DNA from: AA29 sp041481445
GTDB lineage: Bacteria; Acidobacteriota; Vicinamibacteria; Fen-336
NCBI GenBank assembly: GCA_041481445.1
Contig: JBGPBV010000134.1
Span: 1-18,667 of the forward strand
Direction: 5' to 3'
DNA length: 18,667 nucleotides
The notes under the pieces: generated by a model
Told to the model about the DNA's origin: nothing
Seen by the model: the letters and a program-made list of their open reading frames with translations, nothing else
Databases searched by the model: none
Shown here: in pieces, positions 6,627 to 14,291 of the stretch
How the letters are laid out: every line of letters starts with the position of its first letter
How positions within the stretch are numbered: position 1 is the stretch's first letter
Position numbers and translations under genes: made by a program

Positions 6627-7349
6627 ATGGTCCGCGTCGACGGCGGCACGAACGGCGACAGCCTCATCTGCGCGCGGGCCCTCGACAAGGTCTACCGGCG
6701 CGGCGCCGAGGAGATCCACGTCCTCCGCGGCCTGAACCTGGACGTCTCCCGCGGGGATTTCGTGGCCTTCATGGGGCCGAGCGGGTCGGGCAAGACCACG
6801 CTCCTGAACCTCCTCGGCGGCCTCGACGTGCCCACGGCGGGGACGGTCACCGTCGGCGGCGACGAGATCACGTCGCTGTCCCGGCGGCAGCTCACGCGCT
6901 GGCGCGCGCGCCACGTCGGTTTCGTGTTCCAGACCTGCAACCTCATCCCGGTGCTCACCGCCTTCCGGAACGTCGAGCTGCCGCTGCTGCTCACCCCCCT
7001 CCGCCGCGCGGAGCGCCGGGCCCACGTCGAGACCGCCCTGCGCATCGTCGGCCTCGAGGACCGCATGGATCACTTCCCCCGCCAGCTCTCCGGAGGACAG
7101 GAGCAGCGCGTCGCCATCGCGCGGGCGATCGTGGCCGACCCTGACTTCCTCCTCTGCGACGAGCCCACGGGCGACCTCGACCGCCGCCGCGCCGACGAGA
7201 TCATCGACCTCGTCTCGCTCCTGGTGCGGGACTACGGCAAGACCGTGCTCATGGTCACCCACGACCCGCGCGTGGCCGAGCGGGCGGGGGTGGTGCTCCA
7301 TCTCGAAAAGGGCGCCCTGCAGGAGGCCGCGCACGTGGACGCGGCCTGA
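6627..7349 (+). CDS. ABC transporter ATP-binding protein (LolD/MacB type)
   Basis: This 240-residue ATPase shows every expected motif: Walker A GPSGSGKT at 50-57, Q-loop Gln102 in FVFQ, signature LSGGQ at 154-158, Walker B FLLCDEP at 174-180 with D-loop GDLD, and H-loop His212 in VTHD. The spacing and the phrases LNLLGGLD and DEPTGDLD place it in the LolD/MacB/FtsE group, which powers mechanotransmission transporters with FtsX-type permeases. The start at 6627 is chosen over ATG 6609 because a G-rich Shine-Dalgarno run (AGGGGGG) sits at the right distance. The two permease genes follow after 15 bases and then a one-base overlap, so the three form an operon. The substrate is unknown; lipoproteins, lipids or peptides are usual in this group. 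Confidence 0.92.
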   Translation: MVRVDGGTNGDSLICARALDKVYRRGAEEIHVLRGLNLDVSRGDFVAFMGPSGSGKTTLLNLLGGLDVPTAGTVTVGGDEITSLSRRQLTRWRARHVGFVFQTCNLIPVLTAFRNVELPLLLTPLRRAERRAHVETALRIVGLEDRMDHFPRQLSGGQEQRVAIARAIVADPDFLLCDEPTGDLDRRRADEIIDLVSLLVRDYGKTVLMVTHDPRVAERAGVVLHLEKGALQEAAHVDAA

Positions 7350-7364
7350 GCGGGGCGGGACGGC

Positions 7365-8507
7365 ATGAAGTTCCTGCCCCTGCTCCTGGCCAACCTGGGC
7401 CGCCGCAAGCTGCGCACCGCCCTCACCGTCGGCTCCTTCGCGGTCGCGTTGTTCCTGTTCGGCCTGCTGGCCACGATCGACAACGCCTTCTCGGGCGGCG
7501 TGGAGGTGGCGGGCGTGGACCGGCTCGTGGTCATCAACAAGGTGGCCCTCATCCAGCCGCTCCCCTTCAGCTATCGGGACCGCTTGCGGCGCATTCCCGG
7601 TGTCCGCGAGGTCACGTTCGCCTCGTGGTTCGGCGGGGTCTACCGGGACGAGAAGAACTTCTTCCCCCAGTTCGCGATCGATTCCGCGACCTACCGCTCG
7701 GTGTTCCCGGAGTTCGTGGTCCCGGATCCAGATTGGCGGGCCTTCCTGTCCGATCGGCAGGGCTGCGTGGTCGGAGAGAGCCTGGCCCGACGGTTCGGCT
7801 GGAAGGTCGGTGACCGCATCCCGATCCGGGGGACCATCTTCTCGGGGACCTGGGAGTTCAACGTCCGCGCCGTGTACCGCGGGCGCCGGCCCCAGGACGA
7901 CACGACGCAGCTCTGGTTCCAGCGCGCCTACCTCGAGGAGAAGGGGCCCGAGTGGGGGCGCGGGATCGTCGGCTGGTACACGGTCAAGATCGACGACCCG
8001 GACCACGCCCTCGCCGTCAGCCGCGCCATCGACGAGGGGTTTTCCAACTCGGCCTGGGAGACGCGGACGCAGACGGAGAAGGCCTTCGCCGCCTCCTTCG
8101 TCAAGCAGATGGGCAACATCCAGCTCCTCATCCTCGCGATCGGGAGCGTCGTCTTCTTCACGCTGCTCCTCGTGACCGGGAACACCATGGCCATGGCCGT
8201 GCGCGAGCGGACGCCCGAGAACGGCGTGCTGAAGGCCGTCGGCTATCCGGATTCGTTCATCCTCCTCCTCGTGCTCGCGGAATCGCTGCTCACCGCGGCG
8301 GTCGGGGGAGGCCTCGGCCTGCTCGGGGCCGAGCTGTTCGCCCGCCGCGGAGACCCCACGGGCGGCCTGCTCGCGATGTTCTTCCTTCCCGCGCGGGCGG
8401 TGGCCGCGGGCGTGCTCGCCGCCCTCGCCACCGGGCTCCTCGCCGGGCTCCTGCCCGCGGCCTCCGCCATGCGCCTGTCGGTCGTGGACGCCCTGCGGAG
8501 GGTGTGA
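7365..8507 (+). CDS. FtsX/MacB-type ABC permease, first of two
   Basis: This 380-residue permease has the four-helix MacB/LolC/FtsX layout. Helix 1 lies at about 17-37 (RTALTVGSFAVALFLFG), followed by a large periplasmic domain with motifs such as GESLARRFGWKVGD. Three C-terminal helices follow: NIQLLILAIGSVVFFTLLL, then a segment ending LLVLAESLLTAAVGGGLG, then AGVLAALATGLLAGLLPA. The stretch containing RERTPENGVLKAVGY is the typical coupling segment after helix 2 that contacts the ATPase. It starts 15 bases after the ATPase gene, and its stop overlaps the start of the second permease (TGATG). It probably forms a heterodimer with that protein. No cargo or periplasmic adaptor is encoded beside it. 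Confidence 0.9.
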   Translation: MKFLPLLLANLGRRKLRTALTVGSFAVALFLFGLLATIDNAFSGGVEVAGVDRLVVINKVALIQPLPFSYRDRLRRIPGVREVTFASWFGGVYRDEKNFFPQFAIDSATYRSVFPEFVVPDPDWRAFLSDRQGCVVGESLARRFGWKVGDRIPIRGTIFSGTWEFNVRAVYRGRRPQDDTTQLWFQRAYLEEKGPEWGRGIVGWYTVKIDDPDHALAVSRAIDEGFSNSAWETRTQTEKAFAASFVKQMGNIQLLILAIGSVVFFTLLLVTGNTMAMAVRERTPENGVLKAVGYPDSFILLLVLAESLLTAAVGGGLGLLGAELFARRGDPTGGLLAMFFLPARAVAAGVLAALATGLLAGLLPAASAMRLSVVDALRRV

Positions 8508-9676
8508 TGGCGATCCCGCTCGCCTACAACGCCGGGAGCGTGCGTGCGCGCTGGACCTCGGCCGTGGTGGCCGTGCTCGGGATCGCGGGCACGGTGGGCG
8601 TGTTCGTGGCCATGCTGGCGATGGCGCGCGGGTTCAAGGCCACCCTCGTATCCTCCGGCTCCCCGCTCAACGCGATGGTGCGGCGGGCGGGAGCGGCCTC
8701 CGAGCTCGAGAGCATCCTCACGGTGGAGAACGTGCGCGTGGTGGAGGACGCGCCGGGGGTCGCCCACGCGGGCACGGTGGCCCTGGTCGCGCCGGAGGTG
8801 GTGGTGGTCGGGAGCTTCCGCCTGCGCGAGGCTCCCGACGACGCCCTGGTCCAGATCCGCGGCACCGCCGAGCGGGTGCTCAAGGTCCGCGGCAACGTGA
8901 GGATGGTCGCCGGGCGCTTCTTCCGTTCCGGGATGCCCGAGATCGTGGCCGGGCGGCACGCCGCGCGGAGCTACGCGAACCTCGGCCTGGGCGACACCCT
9001 GCGCTTCGGCGGCGCGTCGTGGACGGTGGTGGGGACCTTCGACGCCGGGGGCAGCGCTTTCGACTCCGAGGTCTGGTGCGACGCCGACATGCTCAACCAG
9101 GTCTACCAGCGCCCGCGTGGCCTGTTCCAGGCCGCGGTCGTGCGCCTGGAGTCTCCGGAGGCCTTCGGCCGCCTGCGTGACGCCCTCACCTCCGACCCCC
9201 GCCTCTCCGTCCAGGTGGAGCGCGAGAGGGACTACTACGACCGCCAGTCGATGGCCGTGACCACGATGATCACCGTGCTCGGCACGCTGGTGGCCGTGGT
9301 GATGGGCGTCGGCGCGGTGTTCGGCGCTCTCGACACCATGTACTCCGCGGTGGCGGAGCGGGCGCGGGAGATCGCCACCCTGCGCGCGCTCGGCTTCGGG
9401 GAGGGCAGTGTCGTGCTGTCCTTCGTCGCGGAGTCGCTCCTGATCGCGCTGGCGGGAGGCGTGCTCGGAGGGCTGGCCGTCCTGCCCATGAACGGCCTCA
9501 TCACGGGGACCATGAACTGGCAGACCTTCTCGCACGTCGCCTTCGCCGTCCGCGTGACCCCCGCCCTGCTCGGCGCGGGACTCGCGTTCGCGGTGGTGAT
9601 GGGGCTGCTCGGAGGGCTACCGCCCGCGATCCGCGCCGCCCGGCTCGACGTGGCCATCGCGCTGCGCTCGCTCTGA
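8507..9676 (+). CDS. FtsX/MacB-type ABC permease, second of two
   Basis: This 389-residue permease is a divergent paralogue of its upstream neighbour. Helix 1 (VVAVLGIAGTVGVFVAMLA) begins near residue 18, followed by a MacB-like periplasmic domain (VAGRFFRSGMPEIVAG, LGLGDTLRFGGASWTVVGTF). Three C-terminal helices come after the sequence around VTTMITVLGTLVAVVMGVG. The coupling segment AERAREIATLRALGFG matches the family well. The ATG at 8507 overlaps the upstream stop by one base in TGATG, so the two permeases are translationally coupled and likely heterodimerise. The periplasmic domains of the two proteins differ strongly, which suggests an asymmetric transporter. Transport direction and substrate cannot be inferred beyond the family. 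Confidence 0.9.
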   Translation: MAIPLAYNAGSVRARWTSAVVAVLGIAGTVGVFVAMLAMARGFKATLVSSGSPLNAMVRRAGAASELESILTVENVRVVEDAPGVAHAGTVALVAPEVVVVGSFRLREAPDDALVQIRGTAERVLKVRGNVRMVAGRFFRSGMPEIVAGRHAARSYANLGLGDTLRFGGASWTVVGTFDAGGSAFDSEVWCDADMLNQVYQRPRGLFQAAVVRLESPEAFGRLRDALTSDPRLSVQVERERDYYDRQSMAVTTMITVLGTLVAVVMGVGAVFGALDTMYSAVAERAREIATLRALGFGEGSVVLSFVAESLLIALAGGVLGGLAVLPMNGLITGTMNWQTFSHVAFAVRVTPALLGAGLAFAVVMGLLGGLPPAIRAARLDVAIALRSL

Positions 9677-9798
9677 GCTCCAGCGCGTCCGAGTCGGCCG
9701 AACCACCCGAGGCGGTCACGGACCGGGCGCCTCCGTCCTTCTGATCCATGTCCTTCCCCGAGCCCCGGGCGCACCTTCGTCTAAGGACGAGCGCTCGG
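9677..9798 (+). other. Intergenic stretch upstream of the hydrogenase operon
   Basis: This spacer of about 120 bases should hold the hydrogenase promoter. It has no recognisable sigma-70 hexamers. GAGGCG and CGCCTC form a short inverted repeat in the middle, but no T-run follows, so a terminator is not supported. The in-frame ATG at 9748 could make the last 51 bases coding. Confidence 0.4.
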
Positions 9799-10941
9799 AT
9801 GAAGCAGGCGGCGAATACGGCAGCCCGGCGAGTCCTGGCCCTGGAGGCGATGGACGCGCTCGTGGCCGCGCTGGCCGCCCGCGGGTACCGGGTGCTCGGG
9901 CCGACCCTGCGCGACGGGGTCGTGGTGTACGACGAGATCGACTCCGCGGCGCGCCTGCCCGCGGGATGGACGGACGAGCAGGGCCCCGGCCGCTACCGCC
10001 TGCGCCGCGGCCCGGACGGGGCGCTCTTCTCCTGCCGTCCGGGCGCCGCCTCCTGGAAGCGCTTCCTCCACCCCCCGGAGGTGACGCTGTGCCGCGTCCG
10101 CCGCCAGGGGAGGTCGTTCACGGTGGAACCCGTCTCGTCTCCCGCCAAGCCCCTCGCCCTCGTCGGCGCCCGGCCCTGCGAGCTGGCGGCGATCGCGATC
10201 CAGGATCGCGTGCTGACGGAGGGCCCGTTCACCGACCCCGGCTACGCCGCCCGCCGGCGCGACCTGTTCGTGGTGGCCGCCGAGTGCACGGAGGCGGGCG
10301 CGACCTGCTTCTGCGCGTCGCTGGGCACCGGTCCGCGGGCCTCCTCGGGGTTCGACGTCGCGCTCACCGAGGCGGGCAGGAACGGCGGACGCGTCCTCCT
10401 CGCCCGTGCCGGCTCCGAGCGCGGCCGGGCGGTGCTGGAGGCGCTGCCCTCCCGAGCCGCGACCGCAGAGGAGGTCGCGGTCGCGGAGGCGGCGCTCGAC
10501 CGTGCCACCCGCGAGCAGGACGCGGTACCGGGGACGGAGGCGCGGGACACCCTCGCCGGTCGGTACGCGGATGGGCGCTGGGAGGCGATCGCGCAGCGGT
10601 GTCTCGGCTGTGCCAGCTGCACGCTGGTGTGCCCCACGTGCTTCTGCACCACCGTGGAGGACACGTGCTCGCTGGACGGGGCGGAGGCCGTCCGCACGCG
10701 GCGGTGGGACTCCTGTTTCACCCCCGAGTTCAGCCACGTCCACGGCGGCAGCGTGCGCGCCTCGCTGGCCGGCCGCTGGCGCCACTGGTTCCTGCACAAG
10801 TTCGTGACCTGGCCGGAGCAGTTCGGCACTCCCGGCTGCGTGGGCTGCGGCCGGTGCGTCACCTGGTGCCCGGCGGGGATCGACATCCGCGAAGAGCTGC
10901 GCGCCCTCTCCGCCGGCGCGCCGCAGGGAGGAGTCGCGTGA
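9799..10941 (+). CDS. hydB: [NiFe] hydrogenase beta subunit, 4Fe-4S electron-transfer protein (HydB-like)
   Basis: This protein of about 380 residues matches the beta subunit of group 3b soluble hydrogenases (sulfhydrogenases). The N-terminal two thirds hold the family's Cys signatures ARPCELAAIAIQDRV and CTEAGATCFCASLG. The C-terminal third holds two ferredoxin-like clusters: CLGCASCTLVCP followed by TCFC, and CVGCGRCVTWCP. It would relay electrons between the delta subunit and the FAD-bearing gamma subunit. Start choice is uncertain. The ATG at 9799 has AAGGA about 11 bases upstream and begins an expected N-terminus, while the ATG at 9748 would add 17 residues with no visible ribosome site. 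The stop overlaps the next gene's start (GTGA), showing a tight operon. Confidence 0.85.
   Translation: MKQAANTAARRVLALEAMDALVAALAARGYRVLGPTLRDGVVVYDEIDSAARLPAGWTDEQGPGRYRLRRGPDGALFSCRPGAASWKRFLHPPEVTLCRVRRQGRSFTVEPVSSPAKPLALVGARPCELAAIAIQDRVLTEGPFTDPGYAARRRDLFVVAAECTEAGATCFCASLGTGPRASSGFDVALTEAGRNGGRVLLARAGSERGRAVLEALPSRAATAEEVAVAEAALDRATREQDAVPGTEARDTLAGRYADGRWEAIAQRCLGCASCTLVCPTCFCTTVEDTCSLDGAEAVRTRRWDSCFTPEFSHVHGGSVRASLAGRWRHWFLHKFVTWPEQFGTPGCVGCGRCVTWCPAGIDIREELRALSAGAPQGGVA
10926..10931 (+). promoter_or_regulatory. Shine-Dalgarno site for the GTG start of the cNMP-like gene
   Basis: GGGAGG followed by AG, six bases before the GTG at 10938, is the strongest ribosome site in the hydrogenase operon. 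It supports a GTG start overlapping the upstream TGA. Confidence 0.75.
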
Positions 10942-11405
10942 GCGTGGAGAGCCTCGAGAAGGTCCTGCAGTCCCATCCCTTCTTCGCCGATCTGGATCCC
11001 GGCCTCCTGGAGACGCTGGTGGGCTGCGCGTCGAACCTGGTGTTCAAGGCCGGCGAGTTCCTGGCCCGCGAGGGGAATCCGGCCGACCGCTTCTTCCTCG
11101 TCCGCGAGGGCCGCGTGGCGGTGGAGATCTTCCGTGCCGTGGGCGGGCCCCTGACCGTGGAGACGGTGGGCGGGGGCGAGGTGCTGGGCTGGTCGTGGCT
11201 CTTCCCGCCCTACAAGTGGCACTTCGACGCCCGCGCCGTCACCGGGGTCCGCGCGCTGGCCTTCGACGCCGCCTGCCTGCGCCGGAAGCTGGATGCGGAC
11301 AAGGCGGTCGGCTACGAGGTGGTGCGCCGTTTCGCGTCCGTGGCCGTGCAGCGGCTGGAGTCGACCCAGCTCCAGCTCGTGGACATGTATGTCGAAAGCC
11401 GGTGA
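10938..11405 (+). CDS. Hydrogenase-associated cyclic-nucleotide-binding-like protein without DNA-binding domain
   Basis: This 155-residue protein is a single Crp-type beta-barrel domain: LEKVLQSHPFFADLDPGLLE, then KAGEFLAREGNPADRFFLVR and REGRVAVEI. It ends in one long helix (about 120-150) with no helix-turn-helix, so it is not a Crp/Fnr transcription factor. In the phosphate-binding cassette, the usual GE(L/I)AL with a following Arg reads GEVLGWSWLFPPYKW; the conserved ligand-binding Glu is replaced by Trp, so ordinary cAMP binding is doubtful. It sits between the beta and gamma hydrogenase genes, with four-base and 17-base overlaps, so it is made together with the enzyme. It may be an accessory subunit or an allosteric sensor of a different ligand. 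I recall similar stand-alone proteins next to bacterial group 3b hydrogenases; this was not checked. Confidence 0.87.
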   Translation: MSVESLEKVLQSHPFFADLDPGLLETLVGCASNLVFKAGEFLAREGNPADRFFLVREGRVAVEIFRAVGGPLTVETVGGGEVLGWSWLFPPYKWHFDARAVTGVRALAFDAACLRRKLDADKAVGYEVVRRFASVAVQRLESTQLQLVDMYVESR

Positions 11406-12219
11406 GACCAGGGGCCTGCGCGTGCTGCCGGTGATGGAGGCGCGCCGCGAGACCGCCGACACCGTCACCTTCGAACTCGATCCGGCCCCGGACACGTTCC
11501 CGTTCGCACCCGGACAGTTCAACATGGTCTACGCGTTCGGCCTCGGCGAGGTGCCCCTGTCCATCAGCGGCGATCCCGGCGATCCCCGCCGGCTGCGCCA
11601 CACCGTGCGCGGCGTCGGCGACGTGACCCGCGCCCTGGCCAGCGTGCGCCGCGGCGACGCGGTGGGGGTGCGCGGGCCCTTCGGCCAGGCCTGGCCCGTC
11701 GAGGCGGCCGCGGGCCACGACGTCCTGATCGTGGCCGGCGGGATCGGGCTGGCCCCCCTCCGTCCCGCCGTATGCCATGTCCTCGCGCACCGGGCGCAGT
11801 ATGGGCACGTCGCCCTGCTCTACGGAGCGCGGACGCCCGCCGACCTCCTCTATGCGCGCGAGCTGCAGGCCTGGCGGGGCCGCTTCGACCTGGACGTGGA
11901 GGTCACCGTGGACCGCGCGACCGCGCAGTGGCAGGGCGCGGTCGGCGTGGTGACGCGCCTCGTGCCGCGCGTCTCCTTCGAGCCGGCGCGGACGAGCGCC
12001 TTCGTGTGCGGCCCCGAGGTCATGATGCGCTTCGCCGCGCGCGAGCTCCAGCGGCGGGGCGTGCCCGACGACCAGGTGTTCCTCTCCGCGGAGCGCAACA
12101 TGAAGTGCGGCGTCGGCCTCTGCGGCCACTGCCAGATCGGGCCGCTCTTCGCCTGCCGGGACGGGCCCGTGATCCGCTACCGGACGCTGGCGCCCCTCCT
12201 GGCCATCCGGGAGGCCTGA
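11389..12219 (+). CDS. hydG: [NiFe] hydrogenase gamma subunit, FAD/NAD(P)-binding diaphorase (HydG-like)
   Basis: This 276-residue flavoprotein belongs to the ferredoxin-NADP reductase/dihydroorotate-dehydrogenase electron-transfer family. The FAD domain spans about residues 8-105, with GQFNMVYAFG and the flavin-binding EVPLSIS at 54-60. The NAD(P) domain spans about 106-225, with AGGIGLAPLRP at 116-126 and CGPEVMM at 207-213. At the C-terminus Cys240, Cys245, Cys248 and Cys256 form the [2Fe-2S] site (KCGVGLCGHCQIG). It exchanges electrons with NAD(P)H at the cytoplasmic end of the hydrogenase. The ATG at 11389 overlaps the preceding gene by 17 bases, and the stop is immediately followed by the delta-subunit ATG. 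NADP preference is usual for group 3b but cannot be decided from these motifs. Confidence 0.92.
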   Translation: MSKAGETRGLRVLPVMEARRETADTVTFELDPAPDTFPFAPGQFNMVYAFGLGEVPLSISGDPGDPRRLRHTVRGVGDVTRALASVRRGDAVGVRGPFGQAWPVEAAAGHDVLIVAGGIGLAPLRPAVCHVLAHRAQYGHVALLYGARTPADLLYARELQAWRGRFDLDVEVTVDRATAQWQGAVGVVTRLVPRVSFEPARTSAFVCGPEVMMRFAARELQRRGVPDDQVFLSAERNMKCGVGLCGHCQIGPLFACRDGPVIRYRTLAPLLAIREA

Positions 12220-12999
12220 ATGAAGCGCGCCCGACCGCGCCTCGCCGTGTTCAAGCTGGCCTCTTGCGACGGGTGCCAGCTCACCCTGCTCGACTGCGAG
12301 GACGAGCTGCTCGCCCTGGCCGAGCGCGTGGAGATCGGCTGGTTCCCGGAGGCGACGTCGCGCCGGATGCGTGGACCCTACGACGTCGCCCTGATCGAGG
12401 GCTCCGTCACCACCCCCGAGCACGTGACGCGCGTGCACGAGATCCGCCGCGCCTCGCGCGTGCTGGTCGCCATCGGGGCCTGCGCCACCGCCGGCGGGAT
12501 CCAGGCCCTGCGGAACTTCCGCCCGCTGACCGAGGTCGTCTCCGCCGCCTATCCGACGCCGGAGGCGCTGGTCCTGCTCGACACCGCCACGCCCGTCTCC
12601 CACCATGTGCGCGTCGATCACGAGCTGCGCGGCTGCCCGATCGGCAAGGACGCCCTCCTGGCCGCGCTCTCCGCCCTGCTGCGGGGTGCCCGCCCGGCCG
12701 CCCCCGCCCACCCGGTCTGCGTCGAGTGCAAGCGCCGCGGCCTGCCCTGCCTGGAGGTGGCGCACGACGTCCGCTGCCTGGGCCCGATCACGCAGGCCGG
12801 CTGCGGCGCGCTGTGCCCGTCCTTCGGCCGGGGCTGCTACGGCTGCTACGGTCCGGTGCCCGCGCCCTGCCTGCGGGCGCTGGTGCGGCGGTGGAGCGAC
12901 CTGGGCACCCCGGCGGACGACCTGCGGCGGGCCCTGCGCTCGTTCAACGCCGCCGCGCCCGCGCTGGGCGGCGAGACGGGGGAGGGACGCCGTGCCTAG
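12220..12999 (+). CDS. hydD: [NiFe] hydrogenase delta (small) subunit
   Basis: This 259-residue small subunit carries three FeS clusters. Proximal-cluster ligands are Cys16 and Cys19 in CDGCQ, Cys88 in GACAT and Cys139 in GCPIG. The C-terminal Cys set for the medial and distal clusters includes Cys167, 170, 177, 186, 195, 199, 206 and 209 (CVECKRRGLPC, CGALCPSFGRGCYGCYG). It has no twin-arginine signal, which fits a cytoplasmic group 3 enzyme rather than a membrane uptake hydrogenase. It starts directly after the gamma-subunit stop and its 3' end overlaps the alpha-subunit start by eight bases. It passes electrons from the NiFe site in the alpha subunit to the beta and gamma subunits. The family assignment is firm from the cysteine pattern. 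Confidence 0.93.
   Translation: MKRARPRLAVFKLASCDGCQLTLLDCEDELLALAERVEIGWFPEATSRRMRGPYDVALIEGSVTTPEHVTRVHEIRRASRVLVAIGACATAGGIQALRNFRPLTEVVSAAYPTPEALVLLDTATPVSHHVRVDHELRGCPIGKDALLAALSALLRGARPAAPAHPVCVECKRRGLPCLEVAHDVRCLGPITQAGCGALCPSFGRGCYGCYGPVPAPCLRALVRRWSDLGTPADDLRRALRSFNAAAPALGGETGEGRRA
12981..12986 (+). promoter_or_regulatory. Shine-Dalgarno site for the GTG start of the large subunit
   Basis: GGAGGG lies five bases before the GTG at 12992, inside the end of the small-subunit gene. It supports this GTG start, which no upstream ATG could replace without a long overlap. Confidence 0.75.
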
Positions 13000-14269
13000 G
13001 ACGATCTCGGTCCCGCTGGTCACACGCATCGAAGGCGACGCCGCCCTGGACGTGCGGATGCGCGCCGACGGGAGCGCCGGCGTCACCTTGCGCATCTCGG
13101 AGCCGCCGCGCCTGTTCGAGGGCCTCCTGGTCGGGCGGCGGGCGGAGGAGGCGGTGGACATCACGGCCCGCATCTGCGGCATATGCCCCGTCGCTCACCA
13201 GGTGACGGCCATGCAGGCGATCGAACAGGCGCTGGGGGTGGAGGTCGGGCCCGCCGTGCGCGCCCTGCGCCGGCTCCTCTACTGCGGCGAGTGGATCGAG
13301 AGCCACGCTCTCCACGTCTACCTCCTGCACGCCCCCGACTTCCTGGGCTACGACGGCGCGCTCGAGATGGCCCGCGACCATGCGCCGATCGTGAAGCGCG
13401 GGCTCGAGATCAAGAAGGCCGGCAACCTCGTGGTCACCGTGGTGGGAGGCCGCGAGGTGCATCCGGTCAACCCTCGCGTGGGCGGCTTCTACCGTGCGCC
13501 CGCGCCCGCCGAGGTGGCCGCGCTGGCGGAGCCCCTCCGCCGTGCCCTCGACGCCTCGCTGGAGACGGTGAGCTGGGTGGCCGGGTTCGACTTTCCCGAC
13601 CTCGAGACGGACGCCGAGCTGGTGGCCTTGCGTTATCCCGGCGAGTACCCCATCGGCGACGGCCGGATCGTCTCGTCGGGGGGGCTCGACTTCCCTGCGG
13701 ACCGGTTCGAGGACGAGGTCGCCGAGGAACAGGTGCTTCATTCCCACGCACTGCGGGCCTCTCTCCGGGGCCGCGGCCCGTATCTGGTCGGGCCCCTCGC
13801 CCGCTACGCGCTCAATGCCGACCGTCTCTCCGCGCTCACGCGGGAGGCGGCGGGGCGGGCGGGTCTTGCCTCCCCCTGCCGGAACCCGTTCCGCAGCATC
13901 GTCGTGCGCAGCCTCGAGATGCTCTACGCCTGCGAGGAGGCGCTGCGCCTGGTCGAGAGCTACGAGCCGCCGGACCCGCCCGCCCCCATCCGCCCGCGGG
14001 CGGGAACGGGCCGCGCGGTCACCGAGGCCCCGCGCGGCCTGCTCTACCACCGCTACGACCTGGACGGCGCCGGCCTCATCCGGCGGGCGCGGATCGTGCC
14101 GCCGACCGCGCAGAACCAGGAGTCGATCGAGGCCGACCTGGCGCGCCTGGTGCCGCGGCACCTCGACCTTCCGCGCGCCGAGCTGGCGCGGCTGTGCGAG
14201 CGCGCGGTGCGCAACCACGATCCCTGCATCTCGTGCGCGACGCACTTCCTGCGGCTGGACGTGTCGTAG
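12992..14269 (+). CDS. hydA: [NiFe] hydrogenase alpha (large) catalytic subunit, group 3b-like
   Basis: This 425-residue catalytic subunit reversibly oxidises H2 at a NiFe(CN)2CO site. All four Cys ligands are present: Cys62 and Cys65 in the L1 motif RICGICPVAHQ, and Cys412 and Cys415 in the L2 motif DPCISCATH. Seven residues (FLRLDVS) follow His418 and would be removed by a maturation endopeptidase, as in the family. TRIEGDAALDV near the N-terminus is the usual first conserved block. Translation starts at GTG 12992 with GGAGGG five bases upstream. The gene order beta, gamma, delta, alpha matches the Pyrococcus hydBGDA arrangement and bacterial group 3b operons, apart from the inserted cNMP-like gene. 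No hyp maturation gene or endopeptidase is in the window. Confidence 0.95.
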   Translation: MPRTISVPLVTRIEGDAALDVRMRADGSAGVTLRISEPPRLFEGLLVGRRAEEAVDITARICGICPVAHQVTAMQAIEQALGVEVGPAVRALRRLLYCGEWIESHALHVYLLHAPDFLGYDGALEMARDHAPIVKRGLEIKKAGNLVVTVVGGREVHPVNPRVGGFYRAPAPAEVAALAEPLRRALDASLETVSWVAGFDFPDLETDAELVALRYPGEYPIGDGRIVSSGGLDFPADRFEDEVAEEQVLHSHALRASLRGRGPYLVGPLARYALNADRLSALTREAAGRAGLASPCRNPFRSIVVRSLEMLYACEEALRLVESYEPPDPPAPIRPRAGTGRAVTEAPRGLLYHRYDLDGAGLIRRARIVPPTAQNQESIEADLARLVPRHLDLPRAELARLCERAVRNHDPCISCATHFLRLDVS

Positions 14270-14291
14270 GCGTCGCGGCCGCTCGCGGGCG

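Noticed and set aside
6480..8006. Long open frame on the minus strand antisense to the ABC ATPase and first permease (508 codons)
   Set aside because: It spans two real genes and their intergenic gap, has charged low-complexity sequence and no motif. It is a codon-bias shadow.
8243..9535. Long open frame on the minus strand antisense to the second permease (430 codons)
   Set aside because: The translation is His/Arg/Gly-rich with no domain. The plus strand encodes a well-formed FtsX-type permease with correct membrane helices.
9690..9740. Possible rho-independent terminator after the permease genes
   Set aside because: GAGGCG/CGCCTC can pair, but no T-run follows and the stem is short. Nothing shows it stops transcription.
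11239..13182. Long open frame on the minus strand across three hydrogenase genes (647 codons)
   Set aside because: It crosses several gene boundaries and has Gly/Ala/Arg/His-rich composition. The plus strand carries all hydrogenase cysteine motifs.
14270..14291. Shared terminator between the hydrogenase large subunit and the acyltransferase
   Set aside because: The 22-base gap contains only the short palindrome GCGGCCGC and no stem with a T-run on either side.
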